This document shows, piece by piece, positions 50,843 to 59,408 of a DNA stretch of 64,000 nt (its first letter is position 1; the number at the start of each line of letters is the position of its first letter). Location: the NCBI RefSeq assembly GCF_007830265.1, contig NZ_VLKE01000001.1, positions 3,410,001-3,474,000 on the forward strand. Direction: 5' to 3'. The notes beneath the pieces were generated by a model. It was not told where the DNA came from, did not search any database, and saw nothing but the letters and a program-made list of their open reading frames with translations. The translations under genes and the position numbers were made by a program. The DNA comes from Micromonospora olivasterospora. GTDB taxonomy: Bacteria > Actinomycetota > Actinomycetes > Mycobacteriales > Micromonosporaceae.

Positions 50843-51895
50843 TCACAGCAGCGTGAGCTGCTCGGCCGGCGGTGCCTTCGGCGGCGGCGGCTCCGGCAGC
50901 CGGCGGTTGTCGCTCACCTCCGCGCGGTGCAGGCCGTGCCGGCGCGCCGCCATCCGCACCCGGGCGGTCAGCTCCCGCTGGTACGCCTGCGGCGCGTACG
51001 CCCCGGCCCGGTACAGCTCCCGATAGCGCGGGACCAGCCGGGGGTGCTCCCGGCCGAGCCAGCCCGCGTACCACTCGCGGGCGCCGGGGCGCAGGTGCAG
51101 TGCCAGCGGCGTCACGCTGGCGGCTCCGGCGGCGGCGACGGCCGCCACGGTGGCGTCGATCGACTCGTCGGTGTCGCTGAGCCCCGGCAGGATCGGTGCC
51201 ATCAGCACCCCGACGGCGAAGCCCGCGTCGGCGAGCGCCCGGACGGCGTCCAGCCGGCGGCGCGGGCTCGGCGTGCCCGGCTCGACCGAGCGCCACAGCG
51301 CCTCGTCCACGAACCCGACGGAGAACGACACGCCCACCTGGGTCACCTCGGCGGCCTGGCGCAGCAGCGGCAGATCCCGCAGGATCAGCGTGCCCTTGGT
51401 GAGGATCGAGAACGGGTTGGCGAAGTCGCGCAGCGCCTCGATGATCCGCGGCATGAGGTGGTAGCGCCCCTCGGCGCGCTGGTAGCAGTCCACGTTGGTG
51501 CCCATCGCGACGTGCGCGCCGCGCCAGCGGGGCGCGGCCAGCTCCCGCCGGACCAACTCGCCCGCGTTGACCTTGACGATCACCTTCCGGTCGAAGTCCG
51601 CCCCGGCGTCGAGGTCGAGGTAGGTGTGAGTGTTTCTCGCATAGCAATAGACACATGCATGGCTGCATCCGCGGTACGGGTTGATCGTCCACTCGAACGG
51701 GACGCGCGACGCGCCGGGGACCCGGTTGATGATCGACTTCGCCCGCACCTCGTAGAAGGTCATCCCGGCGAAGCCGGGGGTGTCGAAGGTGCGGACGGTC
51801 GCGCCGGGCAGCGCCAGCGGCAGGGGTGGCGTCGCCGGCGCTGCCCGCTCGGGAGTCGCCTCGTCCGGGGGAGCGGAGAGGCTGTCCCAGCGCAT
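50843..51895 (-). CDS. Rv2578c-family radical SAM protein
   Basis: 350 residues from the ATG at 51895 (51901 also possible). The radical SAM cluster motif is CSHACVYC (Cys77, Cys81, Cys84), in the context YRGCSHACVYCYARNTH, which is the SplB-like photolyase-related group. Further family marks are MGTNVDCYQRAEGRYHLM and SILTKGTLILRDLPLL. Similar to M. tuberculosis Rv2578c as I recall it. Reaction unknown. Confidence 0.9.
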   Translation of the reverse strand: MRWDSLSAPPDEATPERAAPATPPLPLALPGATVRTFDTPGFAGMTFYEVRAKSIINRVPGASRVPFEWTINPYRGCSHACVYCYARNTHTYLDLDAGADFDRKVIVKVNAGELVRRELAAPRWRGAHVAMGTNVDCYQRAEGRYHLMPRIIEALRDFANPFSILTKGTLILRDLPLLRQAAEVTQVGVSFSVGFVDEALWRSVEPGTPSPRRRLDAVRALADAGFAVGVLMAPILPGLSDTDESIDATVAAVAAAGAASVTPLALHLRPGAREWYAGWLGREHPRLVPRYRELYRAGAYAPQAYQRELTARVRMAARRHGLHRAEVSDNRRLPEPPPPKAPPAEQLTLL

Positions 51896-51987
51896 GGCCA
51901 TTATTCGAACATGCGTACGAGGGAAGCGCAAGTGACCTGCCGGACACCGGCACCCGGCGCGTCGCCGGCCGGAGGAGGATGGGAGGC

Positions 51988-52407
51988 ATGAAGACGTCGA
52001 CCTTCGTCTACGACGGCGACTGCGCGTTCTGCACTCGCTGCGCCGGGTTCGTCGAGCGCCGCATCCCCACCGGCGCGCGCGTGGTGCCCTGGCAGTTCGC
52101 CGACCTCGACGCGCTGGGTCTCACCCCCGCCGAGTGCGAGGAGGCCGTGCAGTGGGTCGGCGCGGACGGTTCCCGCGCCGCCGGGCCGGACGCGATCGCG
52201 AAGCTGCTGGGCGACAGCGGCCCGCTCTGGCGGGTCGCCGGGGCCGGGCTGCGCCTCGCGCCGGCGCGGGCGCTGGCCTGGCCGGCGTACCGCTGGGTGG
52301 CCCGCAACCGGCATCGGCTCCCCGGGGGCACCGCCGCCTGCTCGCTGCCCCAGGAGGCGCGGGAGCGCCTCTACGGCCCGGCCGGGCGGCCCAGCGCCGG
52401 CGCCTGA
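51988..52407 (+). CDS. DCC-family thiol-disulfide oxidoreductase-like protein (DUF393)
   Basis: 139 residues from an ATG after GGGAGG. The name-giving motif is YDGDCAFCTRC, with Asp11-Cys12 and Cys15 and a further Cys18. It is a thioredoxin-like fold. The gene's 3' end overlaps the converging HTTM gene by 37 bp. DUF393 and HTTM genes are commonly adjacent and may form one system. Confidence 0.9.
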   Translation: MKTSTFVYDGDCAFCTRCAGFVERRIPTGARVVPWQFADLDALGLTPAECEEAVQWVGADGSRAAGPDAIAKLLGDSGPLWRVAGAGLRLAPARALAWPAYRWVARNRHRLPGGTAACSLPQEARERLYGPAGRPSAGA

Positions 52408-53297
52408 CCGGCTGCGGGCACGGGGTCGGCGGGCTCGTCGCTGGGCGCCCCGGCGCCCGACGGGTCCGGCCCGCGCCGGCCGGTGAGCCGGCGTGCCCAG
52501 CGCAGCGGGCGCACCCGCTCCAGCGGCAGAAAGCTGGTCATCGCCACCAGGTGTGGCGCGAACGAGATGGTGATCGCCGCGAACGTGACCAGGTGGAACG
52601 AGTAGAAGAAGCCGACTGTGGCCAGCCGCCAGCGTTCCGGCAGCAGGAAGACCGCGGGGCTGAGCAGCTCGAACGCGAGGAGGCCGAACTGCGCCACCAG
52701 CAGCAGGTGGGGGACCCCGGCGATCAGGTCGGCCAGGTCCGTGCCGCGCCGGATGATCGCCTTGGCGAGCACCGACCCGGTGGCCCAGTCGAGGCCGCCG
52801 AACCGGAACTTGGCGAAGGCGGCCAGGAAGTACGTGCAGACCACCGCGATCTGCGTCACCCGTAGGGCCCAGCCGCCGGCCTCGGTGCGGGTGGGATCGC
52901 CGTGCCGGGCGGCCCCGGCGGTGGGGAGCACGGCGAGCGCGACGAGCAGGCCGAACCGGTCGTGGTCGACCTTGCCGTAGCTCATCGCGATGATCATCCA
53001 CTCCAGGTAGAGCGCGAAGACCGACCAGCCGAGCAGCCGATGGGCGCGGCCGGTGGCGGCGAGCAGGGCGAGGAGCAGCAGGGCCCAGAAGATCGCGCCG
53101 ACCAGCGCGGAGGTGGGGGTGGGCAGCGGCAGCACCCGCCCGAGGAACAGCGGCTGGTACAGCTCGCCGGGGACGTCGACCCGGGTGCGTACCCAGGGTG
53201 TGAAGAACACGAGGTCCGCGGCGGCGAAGAGGTAGACCAGGGTGCGGAAGGCGGCGACCCGGCCGCGCGGCACCGCCTCGGTGAGCCAGCGGGTCAC
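52371..53297 (-). CDS. HTTM-domain multi-pass membrane protein
   Basis: 308 residues from the GTG at 53297, whose GTGA overlaps the upstream stop. About six to eight membrane helices, with TLVYLFAAADLVFFTPWV, MIIAMSYGKVDHDRFGLLVAL and KFRFGGLDWATGSVL, resembling the horizontally transferred transmembrane (HTTM) domain related to vitamin-K gamma-carboxylase. No soluble carboxylase domain is attached. Function unknown. Confidence 0.83.
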   Translation of the reverse strand: MTRWLTEAVPRGRVAAFRTLVYLFAAADLVFFTPWVRTRVDVPGELYQPLFLGRVLPLPTPTSALVGAIFWALLLLALLAATGRAHRLLGWSVFALYLEWMIIAMSYGKVDHDRFGLLVALAVLPTAGAARHGDPTRTEAGGWALRVTQIAVVCTYFLAAFAKFRFGGLDWATGSVLAKAIIRRGTDLADLIAGVPHLLLVAQFGLLAFELLSPAVFLLPERWRLATVGFFYSFHLVTFAAITISFAPHLVAMTSFLPLERVRPLRWARRLTGRRGPDPSGAGAPSDEPADPVPAAGQAPALGRPAGP

Positions 53298-53734
53298 CGG
53301 TCCGCCCGCCAGCTGACCACCGTCTCGTCCCGCCATCGGCCGGTGGGGCGGCTGTCCTCGATGCCGTACCAGCGGATCACGATGCGCACCTCGACCAGCT
53401 CGGCGGCGTCGGGGTGGCGCTCGGCGTACGCGTCGGCGACCTGGCGCAACCGGGCCGGGTCGGCGACGTACCGGCTCTGCTGGCCCTCGATCTCGGCCCG
53501 GCGGATCCCGGTGGCGTCCTGGCCGAGGTCGACCACTGCCCCGGTGCGGTCGACGCCCTCCACCCGGGTGTCGGGGGCGGCGGCGTCCGGTGGATCCGAC
53601 GTGGAGTACATCCGGAACGGCCCGAACGGGAAGTGGTCGTCCGTGCCCCAGACGGTGCCGGCGAGCAGCAGGCCGAGGCCGAGCGCGGTGGCGCCCAGCC
53701 GGGCTGCCCGGCCACGGCGGGTCAGTGTCTCCAT
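53294..53734 (-). CDS. Secreted or membrane-anchored hypothetical protein
   Basis: 146 residues from the ATG at 53734. One N-terminal hydrophobic segment (about 13-30) follows RRGRAARLG, acting as signal or anchor. The remainder has DDHFPFGPFRMYSTSDPPD and VVDLGQDATGIRRAEIEGQQ. No known motif. It is coupled to the HTTM gene by a 4-bp overlap, so it is likely its partner. Confidence 0.75.
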   Translation of the reverse strand: METLTRRGRAARLGATALGLGLLLAGTVWGTDDHFPFGPFRMYSTSDPPDAAAPDTRVEGVDRTGAVVDLGQDATGIRRAEIEGQQSRYVADPARLRQVADAYAERHPDAAELVEVRIVIRWYGIEDSRPTGRWRDETVVSWRADR

Positions 53735-53830
53735 CGGGTCAGGACGATACGGGATGGATGGTCCGTGGCGGGTCCGTCCGACGGCCAGCACCGGCGTCCG
53801 TACCGCCCGCGTGCGGGGCGGGGCAGGGCG

Positions 53831-53859
53831 ACGGCCGGGCCCCGCCCGGGCCCGGCCGT
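53831..53859 (-). terminator. Terminator hairpin after trxA
   Basis: ACGGCCGGGCCC (53831-53842) pairs perfectly with GGGCCCGGCCGT (53848-53859), 15 bp downstream of the trxA stop. Confidence 0.85.
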
Positions 53860-53874
53860 GAGAAACGCTGGGGC

Positions 53875-54237
53875 TCAGTGCCCGTGCTCGGCCAGCTTCT
53901 TGCGGACGTCGTCCATGTCGAGGGCCTCGACCTGCTGGATCAGGTTCTCCAGGGCGGACTCGGGCAGGGCGCCCGGCTGCGCGAACACGATCACGCCGTC
54001 CCGCACGGCCATGATCGTCGGGATGGACCGGATGTCGAACTGCGCGGCCAGCGCCTGCTGCGCCTCGGTGTCGACCTTCCCGAAGACGATGCCCGGGTGC
54101 TTCTCGGAGGAGCGCTCGTAGACCGGGGCGAACCGCTTGCACGGGCCGCACCACTCGGCCCAGAAGTCGACGAGGACGATGCCGTCGCTGCCGGTCACCT
54201 CGTCGAAGTTCGCCGTGGTCAGCTCAACGGTTGCCAT
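53875..54237 (-). CDS. trxA: Thioredoxin
   Basis: 120 residues. Redox motif WCGPCK with Cys30 and Cys33, VDFWAEWCGPC strand-helix junction, cis-Pro in RSIPTIMAV, and a C-terminal extension of about 12 residues. Cytosolic disulfide reductase. Not linked to a thioredoxin reductase gene here. Confidence 0.95.
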   Translation of the reverse strand: MATVELTTANFDEVTGSDGIVLVDFWAEWCGPCKRFAPVYERSSEKHPGIVFGKVDTEAQQALAAQFDIRSIPTIMAVRDGVIVFAQPGALPESALENLIQQVEALDMDDVRKKLAEHGH

Positions 54238-54782
54238 TGCAGTCTCCGATCACCGCGGAATCACCTACGCCCCCCTGTAACCAGGACAGGTCCCGTCGAA
54301 TTCCCGGGTGACCGACACCGAAACCCGGGGAGGGTGCCGGGCGGGGCGCGCCAGGACATCGAGCATCATATGTTGGCCGAATGTTGCGGAGCGCACATGC
54401 AGCAAGCACTTGCGTGACAAGGGGTGATGGGAGCGCTTCCAGTCAGGTCGCGCCCCCAACCGTTCCGGGGGCTCGATTTGACACTTGGCAGGCATCGATC
54501 CGGCCTGTGGAGATCGCTTCACCGATCGTGTCCGATCACCCCAAGTATTGTTACGAAAAGGTAAATGTGACGCCCGTCTCTATGCGTCCGCTCCGACCTG
54601 CGGCAGAATCTTCCGCATCAGAGCGTGGGCGGCGGGTGCCGGGGAGGGCCCCGCCGCTCATTGCGTCTCCCCCCGGGTGTGGCCGATGTGACATTTCCTC
54701 GGCGGTTCCGCCCCGGCCGTCGCCTTAACATCCGGTAAGGCATCCTGAGTCGAACTCCGTCGCCGCCCTGAAGGGGACACCG
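54238..54782. other. 545-bp non-coding region between trxA and the MaoC gene
   Basis: No gene is supported. It contains a LacI-type palindrome at 54428-54441 and an A+T-rich patch (54545-54570, TTGTTACGAAAAGGTAAATG). It also contains TTTGACACTTGGCAGG near 54477, which resembles a -35 region. It could hide a small RNA; nothing can be named. Confidence 0.5.
54428..54441. promoter_or_regulatory. LacI/CebR-type operator-like palindrome
   Basis: TGGGAGCGCTTCCA is a near-perfect 14-bp palindrome and differs by one base from the consensus TGGGAGCGCTCCCA that I recall for the cellobiose regulator CebR. No sugar-utilisation gene lies within several kb. Confidence 0.5.
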
Positions 54783-55298
54783 ATGCAGTTCGGCCGCTAC
54801 TACGAGGAGTTCGAGGTCGGCGCGGTCTACCGGCACTGGCCGGGCAAGACCGTCACCGAGTACGACGACCATCTCTTCTGCCTGCTCACCATGAACCACC
54901 ACCCCCTGCACATGGACGCGCACTACGCCGAGTCCGCGAGCCAGTTCGGGCGCAACGTGGTGGTGGGCAACTACATCTACTCCCTCCTGCTCGGCATGTC
55001 CGTGCCGGACGTCAGCGGCAAGGCCATCGCCAACCTGGAGGTGGAGTCGCTGCGGCACGTCGCCCCCACCTTCCACGGCGACACCATCTACGGCGAGACC
55101 ACGGTGCTGGACAAGCGCGAGTCGGAGTCGAAGCCGGACCGGGGCGTCGTGTCGGTCGAGACCCGCGGCTACAAGCAGGACGGCACGATGGTCTGCGTCT
55201 TCCGCCGCCGGGTGATGGTGCCCAAGCGGGAGTACGCCGCGGCGACCGTCGCCGAGGGCGTCGACCCCGAGCGGCCCAGCTTCCCCGAGCCGCGCTGA
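54783..55298 (+). CDS. MaoC-family dehydratase (mesaconyl-CoA hydratase candidate)
   Basis: 171 residues. Hot-dog fold R-specific hydratase: RYYEEFEVGAVYRHWPGKTV, then the catalytic Asp and His in MNHHPLHMDAHYAE, and VVVGNYIYSLLLGM. The single-domain form with NHHPLHMDAHYA is the kind found with CitE and acyl-CoA dehydrogenase genes in actinobacterial ethylmalonyl-CoA clusters. Pathway assignment is inferred. Confidence 0.9.
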   Translation: MQFGRYYEEFEVGAVYRHWPGKTVTEYDDHLFCLLTMNHHPLHMDAHYAESASQFGRNVVVGNYIYSLLLGMSVPDVSGKAIANLEVESLRHVAPTFHGDTIYGETTVLDKRESESKPDRGVVSVETRGYKQDGTMVCVFRRRVMVPKREYAAATVAEGVDPERPSFPEPR

Positions 55299-55324
55299 CC
55301 CCGCGCCGTCCGTACGTCTCCGGA

Positions 55325-55354
55325 CCCCGCCCGCCGGGTTCTCCGCGGGCGGGG
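55325..55354 (+). terminator. Terminator hairpin after the MaoC gene
   Basis: CCCCGCCCGC (55325-55334) pairs perfectly with GCGGGCGGGG (55345-55354). Confidence 0.8.
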
Positions 55355-55397
55355 CCCGGCGCCCTGTCCGGGGCATATGCTGGCGCCGGAGGTTCCC

Positions 55398-55907
55398 ATG
55401 AGCCACTCCGTCGCCGGAGAGCCGCCCGCCGCCGGCCGCCGCGCCGCACCGCTGACCACCGCCGTCTACTCCGCCGCCGAGTGGGAGCTGCTGACCAATC
55501 TCCCCGGGCGCGTACTCGTCGCCGCCGCCGTCCCCGCGCCCGGACGCCCGCCGCGCGGCGTGGCCGCCGGGCTCGCCGGCCTCGACGCGGTGGCCGCCGG
55601 CCGGGTCTTCGACAGTGACCTGGTGCGCGCCGTGGTGGCCGCCATCTACGCCCGGCACGACAGCTCGACGTCTCCGGCCGACCGGCTCACCGACCTGGTC
55701 GACCTGTTGGCCTCCTGCCGGGCCGCCGTCCGGGTGCTGCGCCGCCGCGCCGACCCCGCCGACTCGGCCGCCTACCGGCAGTGGGTGCTGTCGGTGGCGG
55801 CCCGGGTCTGCCGCGCCGTCCCCGTCGGCGGGGCGGCCGACGTACCCACCGCGCCGGTCGACCGGCGCTTCCTGGAGCGGCTCGGCGGGGCGCTCGACCT
55901 GCGCTGA
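55398..55907 (+). CDS. Hypothetical protein
   Basis: 169 residues from the ATG at 55398 after GGAGG. Mostly helical: FDSDLVRAVVAAIYARHDSS and RLTDLVDLLASCRAAVRVLR, ending with VDRRFLERLGGALDLR. No signal peptide or known motif. Codon use is normal. Possibly a small TerB- or DUF-type helical protein; not assigned. Confidence 0.7.
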   Translation: MSHSVAGEPPAAGRRAAPLTTAVYSAAEWELLTNLPGRVLVAAAVPAPGRPPRGVAAGLAGLDAVAAGRVFDSDLVRAVVAAIYARHDSSTSPADRLTDLVDLLASCRAAVRVLRRRADPADSAAYRQWVLSVAARVCRAVPVGGAADVPTAPVDRRFLERLGGALDLR

Positions 55908-55960
55908 CCCGGTCACCCGCGCGCCCGCGGCGGCCGGCTTGGCCGTACCCTCTGCAGACC

Positions 55961-56587
55961 GTGACCGGTGACCAGTTCGACGTCGGCGTGGGGCCGTGGC
56001 CCGGCGACCTCCCGGACGACCCCCGGTACGACCCGGAGCTGCTCGCCTCCGGCGACCGGCGCAACGTGGTGGACCGGTACCGGTACTGGCGGCGTGAGGC
56101 CGTGGTCGCGGACCTGGACCGGCGCCGGCACGACTTCCACGTGGCGATCGAGAACTGGCAGCACGACCTCAACATCGGCACGGTGGTCCGCAACGCCAAC
56201 GCGTTCCTGGCCGCGGAGGTGCACGTCGTCGGGCGGCGGCGGTGGAACCGGCGGGGCGCGATGGTGACCGACCGCTACCAGCACGTGCGGCACCACCCGA
56301 CGATCGAGGAGTTCGTCGCCTGGGCGGCGGACCGCGAACTGCCCGTGGTCGGCATCGACAACCTGCCCGGCTCCCGGCCACTGGAGACGACGACGCTGCC
56401 GCGCCGCTGCGTGCTGCTGTTCGGCCAGGAGGGGCCGGGCCTGTCCGACGCGGCCCGGGCGGCCTGCGCGCAGCTGTTCTCCATCGCCCAGTACGGCTCC
56501 ACCCGGTCGATCAACGCCGGGGTGGCCAGCGGCATCGCGATGCACGCCTGGATCCGCGCGCACGCCGGCCCGCCGCCGGTGGACTGA
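55961..56587 (+). CDS. SpoU/TrmH-family RNA methyltransferase
   Basis: 208 residues from the GTG at 55961. The SPOUT knot is visible: NIGTVVRNANAFLAAEVHVVG (motif 1 Arg), CVLLFGQEGPGLS (motif 2) and IAQYGSTRSINAGVASGIAM (motif 3, SAM pocket). It probably 2'-O-methylates a ribose in tRNA or rRNA. Confidence 0.93.
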   Translation: MTGDQFDVGVGPWPGDLPDDPRYDPELLASGDRRNVVDRYRYWRREAVVADLDRRRHDFHVAIENWQHDLNIGTVVRNANAFLAAEVHVVGRRRWNRRGAMVTDRYQHVRHHPTIEEFVAWAADRELPVVGIDNLPGSRPLETTTLPRRCVLLFGQEGPGLSDAARAACAQLFSIAQYGSTRSINAGVASGIAMHAWIRAHAGPPPVD

Positions 56588-56687
56588 CCGCCCCGCCCGC
56601 GTCCGGACGTCCCGCCGTGCGGCACGGCGGCCGGGGAAAACCGCGTCTCAACTTGACGGGCGCCCTCGGCAGGGTGACGGTGGGAAC

Positions 56688-57383
56688 GTGAGTGTCGCGG
56701 TGAGTTGCCCCAGGTGCGGCGGGTCTGTCCGGGAGCCGGACCTGATGCACAGCGAGTGGCGGTGCCCGCGCTGCGGTCCGGTGCCGCCGTTGCACGTTCC
56801 CGAGCACATCGGCGCGCAGATCGTGGCGAGCGTGGTGGACCGGGTCGCCGCCGCCGCGCCACCGGGCGGCCCGGCCACGCCGGTCTGGTGCCCCTGGCCG
56901 TTGCCGCCCGGCTGGACCCTCACCGGCGTCGCGTACGCGGGGGACGAGCGGGGTGGGGTGCGCGCCACCGCGGTCGCCTGCGCGGGGCCGGAGCCGCTCG
57001 GTGGCGGCCCCGCGGACCTGCTCTTCGTGGCCGAGGAGCCGGGCGTCGGACTGGGCACCCGGCTCGCCGGGATGCCCGGCCCCGACCCCGGCCCGCAACT
57101 CGCCGAGGCGCTGACCGACCCCGGGCCCGGGCATCCCGAGCATGTCGGGCAGGCCAGGATCCGGGTGGGCGGTCATCCCACTCCACTGTGGCTCGTGAAT
57201 TCGCCCACGGATCGAAGCGCGTACGCGGGCGAGGCTCGGGGATTGTGGCTTCATGCGATAGCCTGGCCGGCGAGCGCGGGGCATCTGCTCGCCGAGGACG
57301 TGGAACTGCGCGACCTCACGGAGTGGACGCCCGCCGAGCTCGTGTACGGCGCACCGTCTCCGTACCTGCACGGGGGGGCTTGA
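56688..57383 (+). CDS. DUF6758-type zinc-ribbon protein
   Basis: 231 residues from the GTG at 56688. Two CPRCG knuckles (Cys8/Cys11 and Cys27/Cys30 approximately) form an N-terminal zinc ribbon. The remainder has WCPWPLPPGWTLTGVAYAGDERGG and WLVNSPTDRSAYAGEARGLWLHAI, typical of the DUF6758 family of actinobacteria. Function unknown. Confidence 0.8.
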   Translation: MSVAVSCPRCGGSVREPDLMHSEWRCPRCGPVPPLHVPEHIGAQIVASVVDRVAAAAPPGGPATPVWCPWPLPPGWTLTGVAYAGDERGGVRATAVACAGPEPLGGGPADLLFVAEEPGVGLGTRLAGMPGPDPGPQLAEALTDPGPGHPEHVGQARIRVGGHPTPLWLVNSPTDRSAYAGEARGLWLHAIAWPASAGHLLAEDVELRDLTEWTPAELVYGAPSPYLHGGA

Positions 57384-57499
57384 CAACCGTCCTGTTCAGT
57401 CGGAGAACGGACGCAGAGATTCACTTTACGACACCTTACTGATACTCTGGGTGCCGCTGCGGTAAGTGGACCCGGCGCCGCGCGAGAGGATGGCCCGCC

Positions 57500-57658
57500 A
57501 TGGTCAAGAAGGTCCTCACCTGGGCCGGTATCGCATTCTTGATCTTCTTTGTCGCATACCGGCCGAACTCCGCCGCAGACGTCTTCAAGTCCATCGGCGG
57601 CGGCATCATGGACATCGCGCAGGGCTTCGGCGACTTCTTCACCAGCCTGGTCGCCTAG
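57500..57658 (+). CDS. Small membrane protein, 52 residues
   Basis: ATG at 57500 after GAGAGG; ends with TAG at 57656. The product starts MVKKVLTWAGIAFLIFFVAY, giving one membrane helix (about 5-20), then an amphipathic stretch IGGGIMDIAQGFGDFFTSL. It lies 6 bp before the PH-domain gene, so they are co-transcribed. Conserved-looking; function unknown. Confidence 0.8.
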   Translation: MVKKVLTWAGIAFLIFFVAYRPNSAADVFKSIGGGIMDIAQGFGDFFTSLVA

Positions 57659-57664
57659 CCGCCC

Positions 57665-58537
57665 ATGGGAAGCCCTTCCGGTCCGCCCTACGACCCCGAC
57701 GACCCCGACCGGGAGCGCCGCGAGCGAGACACGGAGCCGATTCCCCGAATCGGCCCCGAGGACGGGCCCGGCCCGGGCCGCGACCGCCCCGACGACCCCT
57801 TCTTCTCGGACGACGTCGGCTACGGCGACGGCCCGTACGGCGAGGGCCGGTCCGGGCGGTCGTGGGTCCGCGATCCCGAGTCCGGGTACGAGCCGCCCCC
57901 GCAGATCACCGAGGACGAGCTCGCCGGCCTGCGGGTCGACGCGTCCGGCCTGGCGTCCGGCTCCCGGCGGGTCCTGCCGCTGGAGGACGAGCCCAGCTCG
58001 CTGACGGCGCGCTATCTCTTCCCCACCGAACGGTTCCGGGGCGAGTGGAAGCGGCACTGGATCCATCTCGCCACCCCGATCGCGGTGGGGATCGCGGCGA
58101 CGTTCGTGCTCGGCTACCTCTCCGGCTTCCTCGCCGGGCAGGACGTGGGCGCGCTGACCACCGTCGCGGTGCTGCTCTGGTTCGCGGTGATGGGCTGGGT
58201 CGCGTGGCGGGTCGCCGACTGGTGGTACGACCGGTTCATCCTGACCAACAAGCGGGTGATGGTCGTCAACGGCATCGTCACCCGCAAGGTGGCGATGATG
58301 CCGCTGGCCCGGGTCACCGACATGAAGTACGAGCAGAGCCCGGCCGGTCGGGCGTTCAACTACGGCACGTTCGTGCTGGAGTCCGCCGGCCAGGACCAGG
58401 CGCTCCGCGAGATCAAGAACCTGCCCAACCCGAACGAGCTCTACCTGCGCGTGGTCGAGGAGATGTACGAGCCGGCGGCGGTCGAGGCGCGCCTGACCAA
58501 GCAGGCCGAGGAGGCCAAGGCCGACGACGGGGCGTGA
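57665..58537 (+). CDS. PH-domain (bPH2) membrane protein
   Basis: 290 residues. A disordered acidic N-terminus of about 110 residues is followed by two membrane helices (about 137-160 and 165-190) and a bacterial PH domain: WYDRFILTNKRVMVVNGIVTRKV and MMPLARVTDMKYEQSPAGR. A C-terminal helix follows. Such YdbT/YdbS-like proteins sit in the membrane; role unknown. It pairs with the 52-residue membrane protein upstream. Confidence 0.88.
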   Translation: MGSPSGPPYDPDDPDRERRERDTEPIPRIGPEDGPGPGRDRPDDPFFSDDVGYGDGPYGEGRSGRSWVRDPESGYEPPPQITEDELAGLRVDASGLASGSRRVLPLEDEPSSLTARYLFPTERFRGEWKRHWIHLATPIAVGIAATFVLGYLSGFLAGQDVGALTTVAVLLWFAVMGWVAWRVADWWYDRFILTNKRVMVVNGIVTRKVAMMPLARVTDMKYEQSPAGRAFNYGTFVLESAGQDQALREIKNLPNPNELYLRVVEEMYEPAAVEARLTKQAEEAKADDGA

Positions 58538-58640
58538 AACTTTTCGTCCGAACATCGGAGGAAGGGCGCACCATCTGCCGTCGCCCCGGCCTCGTCCGGC
58601 ATGGCAGCCTGCCAGCAGGCACGGGGGCGGGAGGTGAGCG

Positions 58641-59408
58641 GTGGCCGGCAGGGACCCGCTGGAAGAGGAGTTCCGCGAGTTCGTCGCGGCCCGCTCCGGT
58701 GCCCTGCTGCGCACCGCGTACCTGCTCGCCGGTGACTGGGCCACCGCCGAGGACCTGCTCCAGACGGCACTGACCAAGACGTACCTGGCGTGGAAGCGGC
58801 TCGGCGGGATCGAGGCGATCGAGCCGTACGCCCGACGGGTCATGGTCAACACCTCGACGAGTTGGTGGCGCCGGCGCTGGCACGGCGAGCGGCCGACCGA
58901 GGTGCTGCCCGAGCGGGCCGGGGCCGACGAGATCGAGCGGCAGCTCGACCGGGACGTGCTGTGGCGGCACCTCAGGGCGCTGCCCAGCCGCCAGCGGGCC
59001 GTGCTGGTGCTGCGGTACTACGAGGACATGTCGGAGGCGCAGACGGCCGCCCTGCTCGAGATCTCGCCCGGCACCGTGAAGAGCCAGACCTCCCGGGCGC
59101 TGGCCACCCTGCGGCGCCGGCTCGGCGAGCAGGCCGCGCTGGAGCTGTCCGGGGCCGCCACGGAGGCGAGGGGCGCCGGCCCGGCGGCGGCCTCCGGCGC
59201 CGGCGGCCGTACCGTTGGCGGCCCGCGACCCGCGGCCGCCCGGACGACCCCGCGCCGGACCGTGCCGGCCCCCGCCACGCCCCCCGATGTTCCCGCCCCG
59301 CCCGCGGTCCGGCCCGCCACGCCGCCCACGGAGGCCGACGCCCGACCGGTCGACGCGCTGCCGCTGCCCGTCGAGGTGGCCGACGTGGTCGGCGCGGAGA
59401 GCAGGTGA
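58641..59408 (+). CDS. SigE-family ECF RNA polymerase sigma factor
   Basis: 255 residues from the GTG at 58641. Sigma region 2: FREFVAARSGALLRTAYLLAGDWATAEDLLQTALTKTYL in pieces, with the DLLQ helix. Region 4: LPSRQRAVLVLRYYEDMSEAQTAALLEISPGTVKSQTSRALATLR. It belongs to the actinobacterial SigE-type (ECF41-unlike, 'SigE70') group. A Pro/Ala-rich tail of 80 residues follows region 4. The stop overlaps the next start (GTGA), so the downstream protein is probably its anti-sigma factor. Confidence 0.93.
   Translation: MAGRDPLEEEFREFVAARSGALLRTAYLLAGDWATAEDLLQTALTKTYLAWKRLGGIEAIEPYARRVMVNTSTSWWRRRWHGERPTEVLPERAGADEIERQLDRDVLWRHLRALPSRQRAVLVLRYYEDMSEAQTAALLEISPGTVKSQTSRALATLRRRLGEQAALELSGAATEARGAGPAAASGAGGRTVGGPRPAAARTTPRRTVPAPATPPDVPAPPAVRPATPPTEADARPVDALPLPVEVADVVGAESR

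Noticed and set aside
54640..54700. 6C-type RNA suggested by the C-rich run near 54670
   Set aside because: The two C-rich hairpin loops required for that RNA are not both present.
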